This document shows, piece by piece, positions 20,401-32,880 of a DNA stretch of 64,000 nt (its first letter is position 1; the number at the start of each line of letters is the position of its first letter). Source of the DNA: Micrasema longulum (lineage: Eukaryota > Arthropoda > Insecta > Trichoptera > Brachycentridae); NCBI GenBank assembly GCA_022494885.1, contig JAGVSM010000184.1, positions 182,521 to 246,520 on the forward strand. The letters run 5' to 3'. The notes beneath the pieces were generated by a model that saw only the letters and a list, made by a program, of their open reading frames with translations, had not been told where the DNA came from and did no database searches. A program made the translations under genes and the position numbers.

Positions 20401-23400
20401 AAAGTAATTAAACGATGATTAACGTATCTGATGTATTTTTTCTAAGAATTAAAATTCAATTAAAGCACCCACCCCTTTCCCGAATCTGTTTATAAAGACT
20501 TATCGTTCTTCGATTTCGCACATTCACTCTCAATTTTTATAATCTTATTTAGCGAAAATTTTATATTTACAATTATACCGCGAAAACAATAAAATAAAAT
20601 ATGTATTTTAAGGCATACATAACTAGAAAAAAACTTACGATAGAATTCGAATGTATTAAAAAAAAAAACAGTAATTAGAGTAAAAATATGCTTTCCTCTC
20701 TGAACTTCTTCAGTTGTAGTAATATACCGTTGAGTAAAGATATTGCTCTTCCTACTGACATAACCATTAGCAGGTTGGTTCTGTAAGCAGGAAGATAAAA
20801 CAGCTTATGCCGCCGATTTCCAAATTTTAGGAACATAAACAGATTTAAATAGCTTATTTTTTTAATGAATAGAATATACTTTTATTACAATTTTCTCATT
20901 TTTAGCGACAAAAAAATGTGTTCTTATATTAGCACTAATTTTTTTAACTTTTTTATATATATCGTATTCTTCTAGTAGACTTTATTTCAATTTCAAATAA
21001 AATTTATACCCTCACACAGGCCGTGCCTTTGTGGGATTTTTTTTGTATTAATGTAATAGTTTTTTTTTGTATTTGTAACTAATGTATACCTGTTGTAAAA
21101 TGCAAAGAAAAAAATATAATAAATTTTAAAAAATACAAAAAAGTACTCTCCGTGTACCTTAAATAGTCATTTTTTTATGTCTCAATCCGGATTTCTTGTG
21201 AACCGGAGCAAGGGCAAAGTCATGATTCGTTTCGTGGTCGTTCCCGAGTGTCATTTCACCTTATGTTATTTTAATCATCCTTTGTATTTTTGATCTTTAT
21301 GTTATTTTATAATTTGCCAATATTTATCATCTTTTGATTGCTTATTGAATTAAAATAATTATGCAAATGCATTATAATCGAAGTTTGTAAACTCTAACGA
21401 AGGAAAGTGAGATGAGGTAAGTATATTATAAAGAAAATGTATGAATTATGTGTTTATTGAAGTGAACGCGACGGATTTTAATCATTGTATTAGAAGTAAC
21501 TTTTAAAGTGTAGACTTTTTCCTCTCTAGTTTCAAAACTGTCATTAGTCATTTCACTATAAAAGGTCTTCAATGATTGATTCATTTATTAAGTTTTACCG
21601 AACGCTTTTGGAAATGGTTAGTTATTTTAAATTGGAATTATAATCCAATCAAGTCCTTCGAATTCGCCCTTATATTGGAAATTAAAAACCAATTCGTTAA
21701 ACTTCTGACATGGCCTATCCATCGATAGGGTTTTAGTCAATAGGGGTTCTGCTGTATAACGTAAAATACACTGTCACCATGACATTATTAAATACCGATT
21801 ATGTTACACATACAATCAACGATAAATCATCAATGAAATTTACACAAATCTTCATCCCACCGCACTTGTTTGAGTGGGTGCTATAGGTGTTTGAATTTAT
21901 TGTGAACAATTGTTAACTAACTACTAATTTCGATAATTTTTTTACTCGATTCATAACATTTTTCGTAACCTCACTTCGGATAATAATTGTTTTTTTTCTG
22001 TAATATAACTTTCATTCTTATCTTAGATAGTAACAATGAAAGATAAAAAAAAAACATGTTCAATTTACATCGTGTTATCAAAATCTTGGCCCTGAAATTT
22101 ACTTACAAATTAATGTCGATGTGAGACTGTAAAATTCCATGTATTTGTAATCAAGGAGAAATCCACAGATTTTGACAGTATTACAACATATTGCAGTATA
22201 ACCCTCAGTTATAAATTAATAATATGCGATATAAGTAAACATGACACTGGCAAAAACGTAACATTTTGTTGTAACAAAATTAAAATAAGGTGTTGTAATA
22301 AAAATTTATAATATATTATTTACTCTTTTATTTTATATTTAAAAAGAAAAACGATATTTTCCATCGAAGCCTTACCTATTATTATTTTTATTTTATTTGT
22401 TTTATTGTACTTTTGGTTAAAAAAATCAATCTGTAATTATTAATTTATTACAAACATTAATGGGTACTTTAAAAAAAAACATTTTTTTCGACTAATTTTA
22501 ATTATACAGCAATAAAAGTTATTCAATGCCCTGCAAGTTATCTAGCGATATTGACACAACTAAATAAACACATAAAATGCGTAAACCACCATATATTTTT
22601 TTATAGGAGCATCTAATTTACTGACCAGCTATTTTTAATCGATGCCTAATTTAACTGTCGTTTATCGTTTCTAATAATGAATTGTTATGGAGTTTTGAAG
22701 GTCTAGGTTGTGAAAGTGTGTTGTTTGCAGGCTTTGTCCTAACCGCTACTACGCATGCGCTTGACCCCCATAGAGGACAACCAGCAACCAGTCACACGAA
22801 CTAGTTGGCTGCGGACTGCTGATTGCTGATACTGCCCTCACTATTATATCTTAGCTGTTGAATACGTTTACATTTTCATATATCGCACATTCGATAAAAT
22901 AGTCATAACTAAACAAAAACTAATGTTTATTTAAGTGTACAGAATATTTTTTTAGAAGAACGTCTTATAAAAAACTGACATAACTCTAGCTTAACGGTTT
23001 ACACTTTTGATTGCTGTATGATAATGTAAATAAAACTTATATGAACGTCGCCGTTCTCAAATAGTGTCATATTTTAACTATTACCTTTAGGACGATCGAA
23101 ATTTTCTTTAAAAAATATACTATAGCATTTTTGAAGACAAATTCAAATTTATATTACACATCGCCATTGCTTTAACGGCTGAAACGAAACACAAATAATG
23201 GAAAAAACATGGTTTTATAGCGTGGTAATTTAGGTTTTTGTCTCCTGGAAAGTCTGTTTTTCTTCTATGACTCTATTTTATCGGATGTGGGATATGTAGG
23301 TTGTATTTTTCTTTTTATCGATTATTATTTATTGATTATTGATAATATTTGATTTATTCAACTGTATCGAGTTAAATTGATTTTTGCTCTATTTTTTAGC

Positions 23401-24080
23401 AATGGTTTCTGTCTTTCAGTTTTCCCTTTTCATTTCTGTGATCAGGTTTCCCCAGATTTTCACGGTTTTAAACTTGTTTAAATTTTTTTTTGTTACTACC
23501 TCAGAACCGACTAATTGCTTATAAACTTAGATTATAACTCATCTGAAGATCGGTTATGGCTAATAACTTAATTCCTTTCGGTTACGATTATTAATTCATT
23601 TGATTATCGGCTGTGCATTTTACCGTGGACCATTACCGATAATTTTTTAGAATAAATTATACTAAATAACTGGTTTGCTTTTAAGGTACGGAAAATGGAA
23701 AGAATGTTGGATCATAGAGCACTGTTACTGAAACATCAATACCAATCCCAATTCCTGTCGAAAATGTTATATGATCGTAAATAACGTGTCCGTTTCATTA
23801 AGGATAACATGCAAAATTGCTTGTAATGTTGTTAATATATTTTTTAATATCTTTCCTTATCATTTGTTAATCTAAACCACAGTGTTGATTAAAGGTACCT
23901 AATCATTAAAACTGAACAAATGAATGGCATGCAAATCTATTGAGATAAATTAATAATGTAAACGCGTAGTCAAATCTCTGAATTGATTGAAACACGAGCG
24001 TGTGATTGATTTTCAAAATAAAATACGATTTAGTGGAGACAGACCAGTTCATATCGTAAGCAACAAGGTCTGACTAATAT
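20401..24080. other. Long intronic stretch without genes
   Basis: AT-rich. The segment 20990-21130 (CACACAGGCCGTGCCTTTGTGGG followed by T- and A-runs) resembles a LINE 3' terminus without coding. A slightly GC-richer patch is at 22700-22850. No frame here looks like a protein, and no RNA gene was recognised. Confidence 0.4.
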
Positions 24081-24084
24081 TTTG

Positions 24085-24232
24085 AGTGTGTCCAAATCTT
24101 TGTAGACAGGCTGGAGGGAGTTATCAAGATCTAAATTAATTGCAACAGAGTGGGAAAACATTTTTGAGAAGGGAAAATGGAAGTCTAGGCGTTTACAGGG
24201 CCTATGACCCGTTATTGCCTGGTTAAAGATAT
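24085..24232 (+). repeat. Family R (copy 2, 5' part)
   Basis: Contains the upstream part of the family (GTGTCCAAATCTTTGTAGAC, GTGGGAAAACATTTTTGAG) and the GGAAGTCTAGGCG / GCCTATGACC anchors. It breaks off shortly before the mariner element at 24276. Confidence 0.6.
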
Positions 24233-24275
24233 TGGTAAAATATTGGTTTATAATTTTGCGTAAGTGATTTTTAAA

Positions 24276-24871
24276 TATACGAGGCGAGTTTTTTAAGAAA
24301 GTACCGTCTTGAAATTACGCGGCGGCAGCACTGCGTTCTGTGTTCCGCGCATGCGCACTGTGTATCTACACCTGTTGAAAAGCCACAAACGCCATTGCGG
24401 CATCAGTCGATCGTGTTTACATTTGTTTTTGCGTATTTAAAATACTTCCGCCGATAGAGAATTCCACCGACTGTGAAATACGCGCAGTTATACGTTTTCT
24501 CAGTGCTAAAGGCGTGAAAGCAGTTGATATTCACCGCCAAATTTGTGACTGTATGGACAAAACATTACGAGTGATGGAAAGATACGCAAATGGGTCAGAG
24601 CTTTCAAAGATGTCCTAACGAATGTTCATGATGAGGAACGGAGTGGGCGAACCTTGGTGATCACTGACGATTTGGTGCATTTGGCAGCAAACTTCTATCA
24701 CGATGGAATACAAAAGCTTGTAGTTCGATACGACAATTGTCTTAATATTGGTGGTAATTATGTGGAAAAGTAAATAAAACTGTGGCCTTTCATGTACAAA
24801 TAAAATTATTGCAAAAAGTTTACTTTATTAAAAAAATATCAAAACGGTACTTAAAAAACACGCCTCGTATA
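24276..24871 (+). mobile_element. Mariner deletion derivative with intact inverted ends
   Basis: The ends TACGAGGCGAGTTTTTTAAG and the reverse of CTTAAAAAACACGCCTCGTA are inverted repeats bounded by TA on both sides (24276-24277 and 24870-24871). Inside, a frame from 24454 reads CEIRAVIRFLSAKGVKAVDI with HRQI, the mariner transposase N-terminus. After an internal deletion near 24675, the C-terminus FYHDGIQKLVVRYDNC...NYVEK ends with TAA at 24771-24773. The catalytic core is missing, so it cannot encode a transposase, but its ends could still be mobilised by a related enzyme. Confidence 0.85.
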
Positions 24872-24894
24872 AATAAATAAATATGACTACAGGA

Positions 24895-25095
24895 ATGTAG
24901 AACATTTAAGAGAAGGTAATACGAAAGTGTAGGTATTAACAAGGCCTATGACCTGTCGTTGGCTAGTCACTGTATAGCATTCACCATTCTGCCTACGTTT
25001 GAACATCCGTGTTTCATCAATTCTTCCATCTGTTTATTTTTGTGAAGTTAAAGAGATTAAATATTAATTAATACAAGTGAGATTTTTCTGACTGA
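24895..25095 (+). repeat. Family R (copy 3)
   Basis: Anchors AAGGCCTATGACCTGTCGTT, TTCACCATTCTGCC, TTTGAACATCC and TGTGAAGTTAAAGAG are in the usual order. The left end is diverged. Confidence 0.6.
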
Positions 25096-25118
25096 ATAAT
25101 TTCATCTAGATACCATGC

Positions 25119-25195
25119 TACGGCGTCGTGGTGTAAAGGTCAGCGCGTTGACGTATCACGTTAGAGGTCTCGGATTCAATTCTAATAAAAGTATA
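25119..25195 (+). mobile_element. tRNA-like head of SINE family A (copy 2)
   Basis: GGCGTCGTGGTGTAAAGGTC, AGCGCG and TTAGAGGTCTCGGATTCAAT match the SINE A head at 55313. The body is absent and AT-rich sequence follows. The anticodon region is damaged, so it is not a functional tRNA. Confidence 0.55.
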
Positions 25196-27194
25196 GTAAT
25201 TTATTTTATTTTTATTTATAAAATTATTGCAAAAAAATAATATACATACTTAATAACAGGAAATCTTTATAAACCAATTAATGTAAAATGAAAACGGAGT
25301 GTTCTCTGTTTAGGATAGTCTCCATCTGACATGGCACAGCCTGTTCTAAGATGGAGATTTTCTATCTTTAGAGCATAAGTAGTCCTATACTAATAAAACA
25401 ATAACCTAAAAAAGAAAAACTAAAACTACTTAATTATAAATGCCTAGCTAATCAAAAGTAAAAAATTAAAAACCGTTATTATACAAATATAAAGTATATA
25501 TATGTGCCAAGAATACTTGTATACAGTAATATAATAAGTTTTCAAGATTTCCATGTCTAGAGGCGAAATATTTTACGGATCCATAAACCATTACAATATT
25601 AAAAACATATAGGTTTTTTGAATTATTTAGGTATACATTGTGAAATTATTTAAGCTTTAAATGAATATCTCTGCCCATCGATCAATTTCAACAATGTTTT
25701 GTTTTAGTAAAGTCAATTGAGAATAATATTTAGAGGCATTCTAGATTTGAAGAAAAAAATCAGAACAATGGTATAACGTCATTCTTAAGTCCTAAAGCAT
25801 TCACATAACGGAAAACCTTCTTGTGATTTATTTACAGGCTTAATTATTTTCATCAATTGTTTGCTACGATGTTTTCTGCGTGGGTTTTCACTGCCAATTG
25901 TACTCGAGAAACAAATCTACACTCAAAATAATACATGCCCAATAACACTGATTTACGTCTAACCCTTTACAAGATACTTAGAACAAAGTGGCACATAAGT
26001 ATATCACCAGAATTTAGGCATTTGTTTTCCAATATTTCGTAGTAATAAGTTTTATGTTACAAGAGTATTGTCGACTGGTAGATCAGTCTTCAAATCAGCA
26101 TTTTCAAAGGGAATTGGTTGATTATCTTAAAAAGTAAGATATTTTATAAATTTATTTATTTAATTTGTGTTTATTTTGTAGAACGTCATGTGATCAATTT
26201 AATATGAAAATCAAACACTAATTTAAATTTGATTCCAATCAAAATGTTTAAAAATATATTAACTTTTTAAAAAATTTATGTGTAATATAATGTTTAATGT
26301 TTTATTATTTAAACTTTCTACTGAATATGCTGTATAATTTTTAGGTTATTTTTTAAAATATAATTAATATATTTTATTATTATAATTAATTATATAATTA
26401 TAATCAATAATATAATTATAATTATTTTTTTTTTTATATAAATCTTGGGTATACGGAAATTCATGTTTTAAAAAAAAAAATATTAAGCCAAATATGTTTA
26501 TACTAAAAATGTTTGTAAAAGGCAGATTGGCCGTTTATGTTAATAAAATAAAATATGAGAAAATATACGTATTTTGATTCTCTCTCGTCTTCAATCGACT
26601 GCTTTAAATCCACATCTAGGGAATAACAGTGGCACAACTCAATTAAATTTATTTGTATTTACAGGAGAGCAGTTACAAAAATTTCGCCCTATCAGTAAAC
26701 GAATTTTAAAAAAAAGTTTTTTTCAATTGTTTATTAAACGTTTTAACTAAACATTTTTACAAAATCCTATCAAGCCACTTTCTGTAGCTTGTTGGTCATA
26801 TTAATTCGCCAAATAAGAGGTAAGAGTTAGCTTACTCGTACGATATGGATTTACCAATGTTTTAGGCGTTTTATAACATAACAATGGCATAATGATCATT
26901 GTTTCACCATTATTTCGTTAATTGAATTACAATAAAATTTCAAAATTATTGTTATTTTCACAAATAAATAAATAATATTATCATTTTTGCTTTCAAGGCC
27001 ACAAAAATATTTTTTACAATCATCTTGGAAAATTACGGCAAAATTAACCCAAAATCGTCCATTTATTACTTGTGCCATCGCTCAGGTGCGAAACAATTAT
27101 TTTACAGTCAATTCACAAACTTACATACCTACTACGGCCGTCTTTTGTATTTTCGTGAATTTAAAGTTTTTTCAACTGGTATTTGTAAATATAG
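25196..27194. other. Intronic AT-rich stretch
   Basis: No gene. Several long A/T runs occur, including a region at 26370-26440 made almost wholly of A and T with short inverted repeats. Overlapping short frames at 26896-27213 on both strands are not convincing. Confidence 0.4.
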
Positions 27195-27199
27195 GTATT

Positions 27200-27270
27200 T
27201 AAACAATTATTGACTTCTTAATGCCTACCGGTTTCGAGACGAACCTGTTTCCTCGAATTATATGGATTTG
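27200..27270 (-). ncRNA. Decayed hammerhead-like half-element
   Basis: Read on the minus strand, GTTCGTCTCGAAACCGGTAG (27226-27245) keeps the GAAAC and GGTA cleavage region seen at 27927-27970, but the first box is CGAGGAA instead of CUGANGA. It has the same orientation as the left arm of the 27887-28282 inverted repeat and is likely another solo copy. Confidence 0.4.
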
Positions 27271-27886
27271 TTTTTTTAGCATTTTTTACATCTTATTTTT
27301 CTATTTTTCTTAGTTTGTTAAACAAATATTTTGTTCGACTTATCTTATTATTACTTTCATTCAGATATATTATTATAATTGGTAAAAGAGTCCATATTAT
27401 TTTTATTTATTTCATATCATTAGTACATACTAATTTTAAATGTTGAGTTTTCGAAGCACTATTAAAATCATTCTGTCTTTAATCGATGACTTCTGTTATG
27501 CATAAGTACCGGTTATAGGTACACCTATTTTATGTCATGTGTACGCAGTGTATGGCTTGTGTCCAGTGTCCAGTGACCCGTGTCTGCGTGTGAATGAATC
27601 GGGATAAAGATCTCAGGATGACGAAGGAGGAATTGATTCGATTAGCCTCTATTAGGTTGTGGGTGCATCCACAGTACCGAGGTTGGCCCAGACAAATTTA
27701 TGGGTTGCTTGGAGTAGTCGTCGTTAATTTGTCGGAGCGAAATATTTATTTTTACACAAACTTAAATTAGGTGTTGATGTCAATCGAATTAGGAAGTTCT
27801 GTGGTTTTTAATTTTTTTTTTATTTGTTTAATGACTATTAAACTATTATTAATATTTAAAGCATTAACTTTGTGGTCAAACATTTT
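27271..27886. other. Intronic stretch
   Basis: A GC-richer piece at 27545-27745 contains a short frame (MTKEELIRLASIRLWVHPQY) that could be a degraded coding remnant, but I do not recognise it. The rest is AT-rich. Confidence 0.3.
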
Positions 27887-27926
27887 ACTAAATGTTATTA
27901 AATATTTAAGTACTACCAACTTTTCT

Positions 27927-27970
27927 ATGTCTACCGGTTTCGAGACGTACCCTTTTCTTCGTCAGGACAC
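27927..27970 (-). ncRNA. Type I hammerhead-like motif (minus strand)
   Basis: Minus-strand order: GTGTC (27970-27966), CTGACGA (27965-27959), a degenerate stem II ending CGTCTC (4 of 6 pairs), GAAA (27941-27938), CCGGTA with predicted cleavage after the A at 27932, then GACAT (27931-27927), which pairs with GTGTC including one G-U. The core is complete but stem II is damaged. Confidence 0.5.
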
Positions 27971-28196
27971 CAATTAAACCAACATGCAAAACCCACCATA
28001 CCTTCACCATAGTTGTTGCACAAAAATATAAAACCAACACGACGTGCATTTTAATAAGCACATACGCTAAATAGGACAAACATGCACTGATTAGATTACA
28101 AACATATTTTATGTTTTTATAATCTAATCAGTGCATGTTTGTCCTAATCAGTGCACGTGCTTATAAAAATACATTTCGTAATGGTTTTATATTTTC

Positions 28197-28235
28197 CTGA
28201 CGAAGAGACGGGTACGTCTCGAAACCGGTAGACAT
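28197..28235 (+). ncRNA. Type I hammerhead-like motif (plus strand)
   Basis: CTGACGA (28197-28203), one unpaired A, a perfect 6-bp stem II GAGACG/CGTCTC with loop GGTA (28205-28220), GAAA (28221-28224), CCGGTA (cleavage predicted after 28230), then GACAT. The immediate stem I is weak (upstream TTTTC), so folding would depend on the larger inverted repeat. Confidence 0.5.
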
Positions 28236-28282
28236 AGGAAAGTCGGTAAGTGGTTATATACAAATAATAATAACATTTAGTA

Positions 28283-28660
28283 CTATAAAACCAAGGCAAA
28301 AAATATTTTGAAACTTTTTATACGCCGTATTATTAGCGCTATGATTTTTTTAAGTTTTGTATTTCTGAAACTATTCCACGCGTGGCGTCTCAAGTTCTCT
28401 TCCGCTTCTTCTCGGTCAGTTCTGCCGATAGGTCCGTTGACGGTAGGTAAACTGGGAATCTTCCACAGCTCTTTTATCATTGGTTTATTCATATGAACTA
28501 GTGACGTCGTTCAAAGTTGTTCGTTTTATTAAAATACTTTTTAATATTTTTTTCGTACATTTTCCAGAATCTTTGCCTTATAATTGAATGCTCTAATTTT
28601 TACCGCGCGTTAGAAAACATATGTTGTATCCGATTTCCCGTAGGGCTCAACTTCATATTT
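28283..28660 (+). repeat. P-family repeat (copy 2)
   Basis: Shares with 2760-3290 the order CTATGATTTTTTTAAGTTTT-like, CAAGTTCTCTTCC-like and a TTTTTTTCGTACATT / TTTCCCGTAGGGCTC end. The frames at 28283-28496 are chance readings of this repeat. It directly follows the mirrored hammerhead element. Confidence 0.55.
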
Positions 28661-28799
28661 GTCTTAATTATCATTAATTAATTAATTTGCTCTAATAACA
28701 ACCTGTTTTAACTAATTTTACGAAGATACATAACGTCATGTATTACGTTTATTAAGTGCATAGCATTATAGCTATTAATTTAACGTATTTACAATTAAA

Positions 28800-29475
28800 A
28801 AAATATTCATCATTTTGACACATTTAATTTGCGAAAATATGCCTTCTTCTATATTTCATATCTCATCAATTTTCAAAATTCTCAATAATATAGTTGATTC
28901 GCCGTATCTTTTACAAAATATTGGTTTCCGTTGTCCTCTTCGCTATACCAGATCAAATTCCTTTTTTTATGTACCAACTTGTAAAAACAATTATACCTCG
29001 AATTCATTCATTAGACGTACCTGTAGAAATTATAATGGACTCAGTATTGATGCAGACATTTTTGACTGCACGTTGTATTTGTACAGAAAATTTCTTCATG
29101 GGGTCGATTATTTGTGATAGTTGCTGAATGTGCATCTTGAGTGGTTTATGCTATGTATATGCGCCGCATGTAATGTATATGTTTGTGTATGTTTTATATG
29201 TGCGTTCATGTGTGTGCGTGGGTGGCTCGGAGTGTGTACATTCGGTATTTTTATTTATTACCTCCATGGAAAACGCAAATGTTAACAATTACTCTTTTCT
29301 CACTTGAAATTCTTATTTATTTATTTTTTTTGTCATATTTAATGTTTATATCTTTTGCATAATTTATGAAAATTTAATTGGTCTTTTTATGTTAAAAATA
29401 TTTGTTTTTAATACTTATTATGTATGACTGTATGTTTTCTGAATAAAATAAAAATAAAATAAAATAAAATAAAAT
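28800..29475 (+). pseudogene. LINE 3' fragment (jockey-like C-terminus) with AAAAT-repeat tail
   Basis: Two overlapping frames at 28815-29127 together read like the end of an insect non-LTR RT ORF (SPYLLQNIGFRCPLRYTRSN, FYVPTCKNNYTSNSF, RRTCRNYNGLS, DADIF). At least one frameshift separates them. The 3' region ends in a run of AAAAT units (29441-29475), a typical LINE tail. The copy is 5'-truncated. Confidence 0.65.
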
Positions 29476-31189
29476 CAATAAAATGTACATTTTGTAAGAT
29501 TAATAAGTTTTATCGAAATTTAATGTTAATAATTTAAATTTGTACAATCGAATTGTATCAATTATTATTCATTAAATGTATTTAATATTCATTTGCAAAA
29601 TAAATGCTATCAAATAAACCATGAATCTTTTTAGTATGTTATGATATACCTAATGTATTGTAAAATAGTCAAAATCTTTTTGAGAATTATTACTCAATGA
29701 TATGGTCTGCAAAATACATTAGCTGTTGTTGCAATACCCGATGGACACAATAATTACCTCGTTGTGTTATGAAAGTGCTACGAAGTAAAAATACGAACAA
29801 ATAAATATGAACGTAATGATAATTTTATTACGTCGATTATGTTACTCGTATTTTGTTATAACGTGCCTATTTATATTATTATTTTTGTCATGAAAGCGTT
29901 AAAAAATATGCATTGCGTCAAATGTTTTCTAGTTTTTTTTTGCCCTCATAATTTATTGACATACATGAGTTCTGATATTCGTACCGGGTTTTCTTTGTTA
30001 TCATCACGTTGATATTTTATTTTGTTAAATATTCTATATTTTAGATTTTTTATAACCTGGGTTCGAATTAATAAAATACGCTATTTCAAAAGGTGTGTAT
30101 TTTTTTAAATTACACAATAAAATTATCTAATCTTTAAATAAATACAAATACAAAAATACTGAAAGACAGATTTTTTCATTAAATTTCCTAGTCTATGGAA
30201 TATACGAGTATCAAAACCCAAGTACAAAATAGAACCTAAATTACTCGCGTTAGAATGCCTTAGCGCTATTTGTCGTATTTATAGCCACATTTTAAATATT
30301 TATTTATGAGCTTGATACAAAATACAGACAATTTGTAATTACGGATTATCAAGGAGCTTCTGCGGATTGCCAATGCCAATGGAAAGATTGATAAGTGTTT
30401 TAATGAGTTATTCTTTTGGGATTTATATGACTGATCGAATTTGGGGATTAGGAATGGAAATTTTAAAACTTTATTGTTTTTATACGAATCATTTAGCGCG
30501 GTATTTTCAATTTGTATTTCTTAAAACTGTATTTACAATATGTGTCAAAATTAAATTCACTGTATTTGATTAATGTAGTCCTATTTCAGGGAAAACTATC
30601 TCACACAGTTCTCTTCTCTGGTTGCATAATATCTCATTTATAAAAACCTATCAAAATGATTAATCTAATGCACACGTATTCATTAAAAAACATGCTGTAA
30701 TCTTATTATAAACAAACGTCTTAGAAAGCATATTATTTTGTTTAATGTGTCATCAAAGTACACTCATAAAATGTCTTAATATAATTTTTATATATTTCTA
30801 TTTATCTAGCAAAATATTTCCTCTCTTTTGTTTGGACTTGATTTCATTGTCATTTAACATTGATTTTCGTACATTGTAGTTCTACTTTACTGAACGATTT
30901 TTGTTACGTTTTAATTATAAATGCTATTTTTAATATTAAGGAATAACGAATTTTACAGGAGAGCAAAAAGAAAAACGTTATTTGGGGGAAAATGGGTTCA
31001 TGTATTTAATAAAATAGGGTTTCAATCAATGTAATCCTAGAAAAAAAACACCGTTCTTGAACTGACAAAAACGAGATCGTCTGCGTCGCGGCAAACGTCT
31101 CGTTTTGACTGTTTTTTTGCCAGCTGTGACCCAGCCCATATTTAATTCCTACAATATTCAATAGACAGGATCCACGTTTTGTTAGTTTT
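29476..31189. other. Intronic AT-rich stretch
   Basis: Nothing recognised. The frame at 30367-30573 is not protein-like. A small GC-rich hairpin-like patch (AAAACGAGA...TCTCGTTTT) lies at 31067-31107. Confidence 0.35.
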
Positions 31190-31800
31190 TAATATTTCAT
31201 TGCATTGAACTCCTTGATTATGCAGATGTATGTTACTCAGATGCTAATTATGAACTGCTTGATAAGTTGGAACAATTGCAGAATGTCTGTATACGTTATG
31301 TCTTTAATCTTCGCAAATTTGACCACATACCCGAATCACAACTACACTGGCTCGGTATCAGCCAAAGAAAAAAACATTTACATTCTATAATTCTATTACT
31401 TCTTCGCAATATTTTGAATAATCCCACTTCGCCTGTTTATCTAAGAGAGCGCTTCCAACCTCTATCACAACATGGATTATCTCACCGTTCTAGTAACTAG
31501 AGAATCCTTTTATAACCATTCATCGCTCTAATTTTTTTGCCTCCTCTTTTACAGTAGTAGCTGAGCGATTGTGGAATAATCTACCCACTAATGTCAGAAA
31601 CGCCCTTTTTTATTGACATTTAAATGAAGATTAAAATGTCACTATCAAAATATTTGAGTTTCTGTTTTCTCCTTCTTCATTCCTTCCCACACTCCTATCT
31701 TCATAGTATAGTGTAGATTTTTTAATTTTTGTAAATTTTGTGTAAAATTATAAGATTTTGCATTAATATTAAATGTAGAATATGACCGTATACTTCTTAT
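31190..31800 (+). pseudogene. LINE RT C-terminal fragment
   Basis: A frame from about 31204 reads IELLDYADVCYSD, LEQLQNVCIRYVFNLRKFDHI, ESQLHWLGISQRKKH and SPVYLRERFQPLSQHGLSHR, then stops (31498-31500). This is the thumb and C-terminal region of a non-LTR RT. The equivalent region of the minus-strand copy at 54399-54992 has the same order (RIRFISNLKKHDHV, LKWLNFYQR), so the two are related families. Downstream remnants read ALTEEEE-less, WN-containing sequence, decayed. Confidence 0.7.
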
Positions 31801-32570
31801 TTTCTCAAACTGAATGGTTTAGGTAGGTTAGGTTAATATGCCCGCCCTTATATGTATATAAAATGTATATGTATATAAATAAACTCATTCGGGAGAAAAA
31901 ACTGGCATTATTGTCTCGAAAATCGAAAAAATTCAATGGAGCCGTGTACCCTTCATTTGGAATCTGTCAGAGAACTTGATACATCATGTAGGACGTTTTT
32001 ATCCAAAGGTTCATGTTATGATTTAGTCACCTTGAAGCGATGCTCATATTAATACAGTTATTTTTATAAATCCATTTGAATACATGTCACCATTTACTGT
32101 GTACAACATGGCATGTCTAAATACAAAAATTAAAATAAAGATATCTGACTTCTAAAGTATAATTGGAGTTTGACTCCCAGTGAGGTCACAATAAACTAAA
32201 TTTGTGAGCTCTATGCTGTAATTCGTCACTTTAATTGGACATCTTGTGGCTGATTTGTGGTGCAATAAAACTCAACTTGCCTGAATTGTCTCCCCTAGTA
32301 GCTCATAACATACTTAATAATTCATAAACTTAAAATACAGCAGCGAGCGAATCTACATCATCATCGGTCCATGTCCGCACCTCCGGTCATCTCTGTCGGC
32401 TTTTTTAAATATTTTTAACTTTATTTTTTATATGGGAGTTGCTTTATTATTTACCTTGCTTATAATATACAAGGTTAATATTTCAAAAGTGGATTTTTCT
32501 GCAACAAAATTTCTTTAAATTTATCTAAACTGTTGGGATCAAGAGGGATATACTAATGTGGGCCAATCAG
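31801..32570. other. Intronic stretch
   Basis: No gene. A short TAGGTAGGTTAGGTT stretch at about 31820-31834 and TATATGTATA repeats (31850-31880) are present. Confidence 0.35.
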
Positions 32571-32880
32571 GAACTTATCAGCATTTGCCCATGTGGAGAG
32601 GAAACCACTGAGTCAACAGGCCTTCCGTTCCACTAGAGGAGTGTTCGGATTTTTTTCCCCTACTTTGGTTTATTTTACCAATTGCCTGCACTATATTGAC
32701 CATGTGACCATCTCTGTCGGCTGCCAGCTCTCGTGGAGCCTCCCAAATCAGGCTCGCGTCCCGTAGTTCTGACATTAACCTTCGTACGGCGAATCTTACA
32801 TTGCAATCACTATAATCAGCGTTTATGAGTAACTTTGCATACAATATTTTCATTTTCACTCGCAGATTTCTATTCATTTT
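32570..32880 (-). pseudogene. LINE 3' ORF fragment (minus strand)
   Basis: The minus-strand frame 32877-32578 reads RRLMSELRDASLIWEAPREL and AADRDGHMVNIV, the charged C-terminal tail that follows the RT of some insect LINEs. The same tail occurs on the plus strand at 4560-4636. Only the tail is left. Confidence 0.55.

Larger units (their letters stand above)
27887..28282. mobile_element. Large mirrored inverted-repeat element with two hammerhead-like cores
   Basis: The left (27887-27970 and 28026-28098) and right (28120-28196 and 28197-28282) halves are imperfect reverse complements. The centre is a 26-bp perfect palindrome pair (28073-28098 and 28120-28145). Each half has a hammerhead-like core, facing opposite ways (minus at 27927-27970, plus at 28197-28235). 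The outer ends TACTAAATGTTATT / AATAACATTTAGTA match exactly. No coding. Confidence 0.65.

Noticed and set aside
21660..21671. GAATTCGCCCTT, identical to the cloning site border of a common PCR-cloning vector
   Set aside because: No other vector sequence is adjacent on either side, and the AT-rich genomic sequence continues smoothly. Most likely chance.
28283..28496. Overlapping sense/antisense ORFs
   Set aside because: They fall in a P-family repeat, and the homologous copies at 2760-2990 and 35013 are not open.
31820..31834. Interstitial insect telomere repeat (TTAGG)n
   Set aside because: Only two to three imperfect units; not distinguishable from chance in AT-rich DNA.
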